A stretch of DNA of 9,592 bases from Enterovibrio sp042096095 (GTDB lineage: Bacteria > Pseudomonadota > Gammaproteobacteria > Enterobacterales > Vibrionaceae), in assembly GCA_042096095.1 (NCBI GenBank), contig JBELME010000155.1:1-9592 (forward strand), read 5' to 3'. Position 1 is the first letter of the stretch. Every line of letters starts with the position of its first letter. A program made the translations under genes and the position numbers. The notes under the pieces are model-generated. The model was not told where the DNA came from and ran no database searches. It saw only the letters and a list, made by a program, of their open reading frames with translations. This document shows, in pieces, positions 7,160 to 9,592 of the stretch.

Positions 7160-7182
7160 GAGGGAGCGATAGCTCCCTCTTT
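7160..7182 (+). other. Strong stem-loop in the nrdA-nrdB intergenic gap
   Basis: GAGGGAGC (7160-7167) and GCTCCCTC (7172-7179) form a perfect 8-bp GC-rich stem closed by a GATA loop and followed by only three T. It sits 13 bases after the nrdA stop and 36 before nrdB. With so short a T run it is more likely a 3'-end stabiliser, processing site or partial terminator that tunes the NrdA:NrdB ratio than a full stop for the operon. Confidence 0.7.
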
Positions 7183-7214
7183 AAGGTTTAATTCGAAACG
7201 GTATATTTACGGTA

Positions 7215-8348
7215 ATGGCTTACAGTACTTTTTCTAAAGAAAACAACAATGCGCTCAAAGAACCGATGTTTTTTGGACAGCCAGTTAATGTTGCTCGCTA
7301 CGACCAACAAAAGTACGAAATCTTCGAACGCTTGATTGAGAAGCAACTGAGTTTCTTTTGGCGTCCAGAAGAAGTGGACGTGTCTGGCGACCGTATCGAT
7401 TACAACAAGCTGCCTGAACACGAAAAGCATATTTTCATCAGCAACTTGAAGTATCAAACGCTATTGGATTCAATCCAAGGTCGCAGCCCGAACGTTGCCT
7501 TGCTTCCATTGGTGTCTATTCCAGAGTTGGAAACATGGATTGAAACGTGGTCGTTTTCTGAAACGATCCACTCACGTTCTTACACGCACATTATCCGAAA
7601 CATCGTTAATAACCCTGCCGTGGTATTTGATGACATCGTTGATAATGAGCACATCATCAAGCGTGCTGGCGATATCGCTAAGTACTACGATGACTTGATT
7701 CAAGCCACCAGCGACTATCACCGTTTAGGTGAAGGTGAGCACACCATCAACGGCGAAACCGTCGTGGTTTCTCTGCGTGAATTGAAGAAGAAATTGTATG
7801 TGTGTCTGATGTCGGTGAATGCGCTAGAAGCCATTCGTTTTTATGTCAGCTTTGCGTGTTCATTTGCGTTCGCAGAACGTGAATTGATGGAAGGTAACGC
7901 AAAAATCATCAAACTGATTGCGCGTGATGAAGCACTGCACCTGACCAGCACACAACACATGCTAAACATTCTGCGCAGCGGCGAAGATGATCCAGAAATG
8001 GCTGACATCGCGAAAGAGTGTGAGCAAGAGTGTTTTGAGCTGTTCAAAGCCGCGGCTGAGCAAGAAAAAGAGTGGGCAGAATACCTGTTCAAAGATGGGT
8101 CTATGATTGGTTTGAACAAAGACATTCTTTGTCAGTACGTGGAATACATTTCCAACCTACGCATGTCTGCAGTTGGCCTAAAACCTGCGTACGCTAACGC
8201 CTCTCAAAACCCAATTCCTTGGATTAACGCGTGGTTGTCTTCTGACAACGTTCAGGTTGCGCCACAAGAAGCAGAAATCAGTTCATACCTTGTTGGCCAA
8301 ATTGATAACGACATGAACATCGATGATTTGGGTGACTTCGAACTATGA
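7215..8348 (+). CDS. nrdB: Class Ia ribonucleoside-diphosphate reductase, beta (radical) subunit
   Basis: NrdB carries the diferric-tyrosyl radical cofactor that starts each catalytic cycle in NrdA. The 377 residues compare with 376 in E. coli. Counting the initiator Met, the iron ligands are Asp85 (LLDS), Glu116 and His119 (SETIHSRSY), Glu205 (NALEAIRFY), and Glu239 and His242 (RDEALH). The radical tyrosine is Tyr123, Tyr122 in the usual numbering. The C-terminal tail, NIDDLGDFEL, is of the acidic type that docks into NrdA and ends in Leu as in E. coli. The SD is poor (ACGG-type bases close to the ATG), so translation may depend on upstream context, including the hairpin in the 67-base gap after nrdA. 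The stop overlaps the yfaE start in ATGA. Confidence 0.98.
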   Translation: MAYSTFSKENNNALKEPMFFGQPVNVARYDQQKYEIFERLIEKQLSFFWRPEEVDVSGDRIDYNKLPEHEKHIFISNLKYQTLLDSIQGRSPNVALLPLVSIPELETWIETWSFSETIHSRSYTHIIRNIVNNPAVVFDDIVDNEHIIKRAGDIAKYYDDLIQATSDYHRLGEGEHTINGETVVVSLRELKKKLYVCLMSVNALEAIRFYVSFACSFAFAERELMEGNAKIIKLIARDEALHLTSTQHMLNILRSGEDDPEMADIAKECEQECFELFKAAAEQEKEWAEYLFKDGSMIGLNKDILCQYVEYISNLRMSAVGLKPAYANASQNPIPWINAWLSSDNVQVAPQEAEISSYLVGQIDNDMNIDDLGDFEL

Positions 8349-8635
8349 GTCAAATCACTATCAAAGTGAATGGCGAAATGCTGGTGGGGAATACCCACCA
8401 GCCTCTGCTTGAGCAACTTGAGCAATCAGGACTTCAGCCTGAGTTCCAATGCCGTAACGGCGTGTGCGGCGCTTGCCGCTGCAAACTCGACAAAGGCACC
8501 GTATCAAAACAAGATACGATGGCGTATGTCGCCGCAGGCGAAATTCTGACCTGCGCTTCCGTGCCTTCTGGCAATGTTGAGTTGGAATTCGACTACCAGC
8601 TTTCCTTTGTAGCAAAAAAAGCCGCGAACCTCTGA
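8345..8635 (+). CDS. yfaE: [2Fe-2S] ferredoxin YfaE, NrdB cofactor maintenance
   Basis: YfaE is a small plant-type ferredoxin that supplies electrons for building and repairing the diferric-tyrosyl cofactor of NrdB in the cytoplasm. The 96-residue product has the cluster motif C-x4-C-x2-C-x25-C: Cys36, Cys41, Cys44 (QCRNGVCGACRC) and Cys70 (ILTCAS). One extra Cys46 directly follows the third ligand. The length is close to the short E. coli YfaE (about 84 residues), slightly longer at the C-terminus. Its ATG overlaps the nrdB stop by four bases (ATGA), indicating translational coupling. The last codons and stop are part of a strong terminator, so it is the final gene of the operon. Confidence 0.95.
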   Translation: MSQITIKVNGEMLVGNTHQPLLEQLEQSGLQPEFQCRNGVCGACRCKLDKGTVSKQDTMAYVAAGEILTCASVPSGNVELEFDYQLSFVAKKAANL

Positions 8636-8658
8636 CTCGGTCTCGCGGCGCTTTTTTT
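8621..8658 (+). terminator. Rho-independent terminator of nrdA-nrdB-yfaE, overlapping the yfaE 3' end
   Basis: GCCGCGA (8621-8627) pairs with TCGCGGC (8643-8649), and the loop carries a further ACC/GGT pairing. Seven T follow at 8652-8658. Seven A (8614-8620) precede the stem, so it could also terminate minus-strand transcription. The yfaE stop TGA (8633-8635) lies in the loop. Confidence 0.88.
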
Positions 8659-8861
8659 GTTGCGTCTCTTTACCCAGTTCCACTGTCCAAAAGATGCGTA
8701 GCGTGAATGCTAAGCGTCTGATGCCACCATGCTGACGGGCAACTCTGCACTCAGTCCAATTTTGTTCGTAAAAATACGAGAAAAGCGCGAAAGCGACGCG
8801 ACTTTGACTGAAGCAAACCGCTCCCACTTCCTCTCATCGGCCATCCTCCATCCGCCAACAC
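8659..8861. other. Intergenic stretch with no recognisable gene
   Basis: Frames here are short or broken on both strands and none has a credible SD. The only structure noted is a small hairpin, TCGTA-AAAA-TACGA (8766-8779). No promoter stands out. Confidence 0.5.
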
Positions 8862-8888
8862 TCGCGAGCATTCGCGATAGGAGGTGAT
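8862..8888 (+). promoter_or_regulatory. Hairpin followed by a near-perfect Shine-Dalgarno sequence
   Basis: TCGCGA (8862-8867), loop GCAT and TCGCGA (8872-8877) form a 6-bp hairpin. Directly after it comes AGGAGGTGAT (8879-8888), complementary to ten bases of the usual 16S rRNA 3' end. No ATG, GTG or TTG lies in the best window after it. The nearest candidate is ATT at 8895, ten bases after GGAGG. A CCTCC at 8845-8849 could pair with GGAGG and hide the site. Confidence 0.5.
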
Positions 8889-8894
8889 ACCACC

Positions 8895-9200
8895 ATTCGG
8901 TTCCATGATGTTTACCGTCTGTTCTATATTGCAGGTGAGGATGGTCTACAAGGCGCTCCTTTGCTCGCCGCTCTGTTCACCGTTCTAATGATTTTGACCT
9001 GCTTCGAAGGTTTGGTCATGTTCTTTCCTAACCTCTTTAAGTCATCCGATAAAATCAGCAAAGCGCGCCTTCCACTGGCGCGCTTTTTTCTTGCATCAAT
9101 CCCTCATTTTCGAAAAGGAAAGTTAATCTCACTCCTCTGTTCAAACTGTCTGAAACCAAACAAAAAAAATTCACACACCGTCATTTCTCTCACCAAATGA
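8895..9200 (+). pseudogene. Doubtful small membrane-protein frame, non-standard start or decayed gene
   Basis: The frame is open from 8808 to a TGA at 9198-9200. Read from ATT at 8895, at the right place for the SD upstream, it gives IRFHDVYRLFYIAGEDGLQG followed by a strongly hydrophobic run of about 25 residues (AALFTVLMILTCFEGLVMFF) and then NLFKSSDK. That is a coherent amphipathic, membrane, basic-tail pattern. Against a functional gene: the first alternative starts are TTG at 8961 and ATG at 8988, inside or just before the hydrophobic part. The frame also runs straight through a strong terminator at 9060-9089, and the residues encoded beyond that look random. It may be a gene with a rare ATT start, a gene that lost its ATG and stop, or chance. 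No family is recognised. Confidence 0.22.
9060..9089 (+). terminator. Rho-independent terminator with no assigned gene
   Basis: AAAGCGCGC (9060-9068) and GCGCGCTTT (9078-9086) form a perfect 9-bp stem with a 9-base loop, and the T run extends to six (9084-9089). It lies more than 400 bases after the yfaE terminator and 260 before the next gene, so it implies an RNA made from the intervening DNA. That RNA could be a short mRNA or a small RNA. Confidence 0.85.
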
Positions 9201-9244
9201 AGGTTGTTGCTAAAATAAAGGACATCCGTCACGGAATTTTTTGA

Positions 9245-9251
9245 CTATACC
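9245..9251 (+). promoter_or_regulatory. Candidate extended/RpoS-type -10 for the glutamate decarboxylase gene
   Basis: CTATACC, within TTGACTATACCTATC at 9241-9255, resembles the CTATACT -10 preferred by RpoS holoenzyme, including the C at -13. It would give a leader of roughly 90 bases. TTGACT at 9241 also resembles a -35 (5 of 6), but no good -10 lies 16-18 bp after it. RpoS control is known for gad genes in enterics; applying it here is inference. The stretch 9090-9240 is AT-rich and shows no gene. Confidence 0.25.
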
Positions 9252-9267
9252 TATCTGTGCTTAAACC

Positions 9268-9291
9268 ACTTGTATCCCCCTATATACAAGT
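9268..9291. repeat. Inverted repeat ACTTGTAT-N8-ATACAAGT ahead of the gad gene
   Basis: Two perfect 8-bp arms (9268-9275 and 9284-9291) flank the spacer CCCCCTAT, about 60 bases before the gad ATG. It could be an operator for a dimeric regulator or an RNA hairpin in the leader. A second small hairpin, GGGTT-N6-AACCC, follows at 9304-9319. Confidence 0.5.
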
Positions 9292-9349
9292 ACCTCTCCA
9301 AAGGGGTTACTGACAACCCTAACAATAAGCACATTAAGGAGCATCAAAG

Positions 9350-9592
9350 ATGGGACTGCACTACGGGAAAGAAAAAGGCGATAACTGCGAAGACCTCTAC
9401 GAAGAAGTCCTCTCTCGCAAACAGCTACCTAAGTTCTCACTGCCCGAAGAAAGCCAGCCCGCAGATCTTGTCGCACAATTATTGAAAGATGAGCTTCTGA
9501 TGGATGGTAATGCACGTCAAAATCTCGCAACGTTTTGCTCGACATGGATGGAACCCAGTGTTCACGAAATCATGGATGTTTGTATCGATAAA
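9350..9592 (+). CDS. gad: Glutamate decarboxylase, N-terminal 81 residues, cut by window edge
   Basis: Glutamate decarboxylase is a cytoplasmic PLP enzyme converting glutamate to GABA and CO2 while consuming a proton, commonly used for acid resistance with a Glu/GABA antiporter. Only 81 codons are visible. The stretch [20 protein letters not shown] (residues 47-66) is nearly the conserved GadA/GadB block [20 protein letters not shown], followed by the VHEIMD counterpart of E. coli VHKLMD. The PLP lysine lies outside. The start is supported by AAGGAG (9336-9341) eight bases before the ATG. The N-terminus, [20 protein letters not shown], is unlike E. coli GadB, whose first residues control acid-dependent membrane association. 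The antiporter, if present, would lie beyond the edge. Confidence 0.9.
   Translation, partial: [81 protein letters not shown]

Noticed and set aside
8504..8827. 107-codon minus-strand frame over the end of yfaE and the following gap
   Set aside because: It runs through the yfaE terminator and its T/A tracts and is antisense to the conserved yfaE; composition looks random.
9270..9485. 71-codon plus-strand frame starting in the gad leader
   Set aside because: It overlaps the gad coding start in another frame, lacks an SD, and its product looks like a random out-of-frame reading.
1..9592. CRISPR arrays, tRNA or rRNA genes, insertion sequences, attachment sites
   Set aside because: No regularly spaced repeats, cloverleaf-like or rRNA-like segments, transposase frames or IS ends were seen on reading the window.

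Overview
The window looks like chromosomal core DNA of a gammaproteobacterium, most likely a member of the Vibrionaceae. This rests on the protein sequences, which are close to the E. coli homologues in length and active-site numbering, and on the gene order: divergent gyrA and ubiG followed by nrdA-nrdB-yfaE, which matches the E. coli neighbourhood. Genus was not assigned; that would need a database search.

Layout: (1) 1-2331, minus strand: the first 777 codons of gyrA, cut by the window edge. (2) 2332-3014: a 683-base divergent intergenic region with a gyrA promoter candidate, a possible 33-residue hydrophobic small protein with its own Shine-Dalgarno (SD) site, a 12-bp hairpin and a ubiG promoter candidate. 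(3) 3015-4466: ubiG, a terminator that overlaps the ubiG stop codon, and a HAD phosphatase of the Gph/MupP type. (4) 4467-4867: a regulatory region holding a DnaA-box-like site and two NrdR boxes exactly 16 bp apart. (5) 4868-8635: the class Ia ribonucleotide reductase operon nrdA-nrdB-yfaE, with a strong hairpin between nrdA and nrdB, an ATGA overlap between nrdB and yfaE, and a strong terminator built into the end of yfaE. (6) 8636-9349: a 714-base stretch without a confident gene. It holds a near-ideal ribosome binding site, a possible small membrane-protein reading frame lacking a normal start, an orphan terminator and an inverted repeat ahead of the last gene. (7) 9350 to the edge: the first 81 codons of a glutamate decarboxylase.

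How they work together: gyrA (DNA supercoiling) and nrdAB-yfaE (dNTP supply and maintenance of the NrdB radical cofactor) both serve DNA replication. The DnaA-like and NrdR sites ahead of nrdA fit coupling of dNTP synthesis to replication initiation and nucleotide levels. UbiG acts in ubiquinone synthesis. The phosphatase is probably a housekeeping or cell-wall-recycling enzyme. The glutamate decarboxylase suggests an acid-stress or GABA function and looks like an accessory neighbour of the core block.

No clearly novel multi-gene system is visible. The least explained parts are the small ORF at 2698-2799 and the orphan translation/termination signals at 8862-9089.
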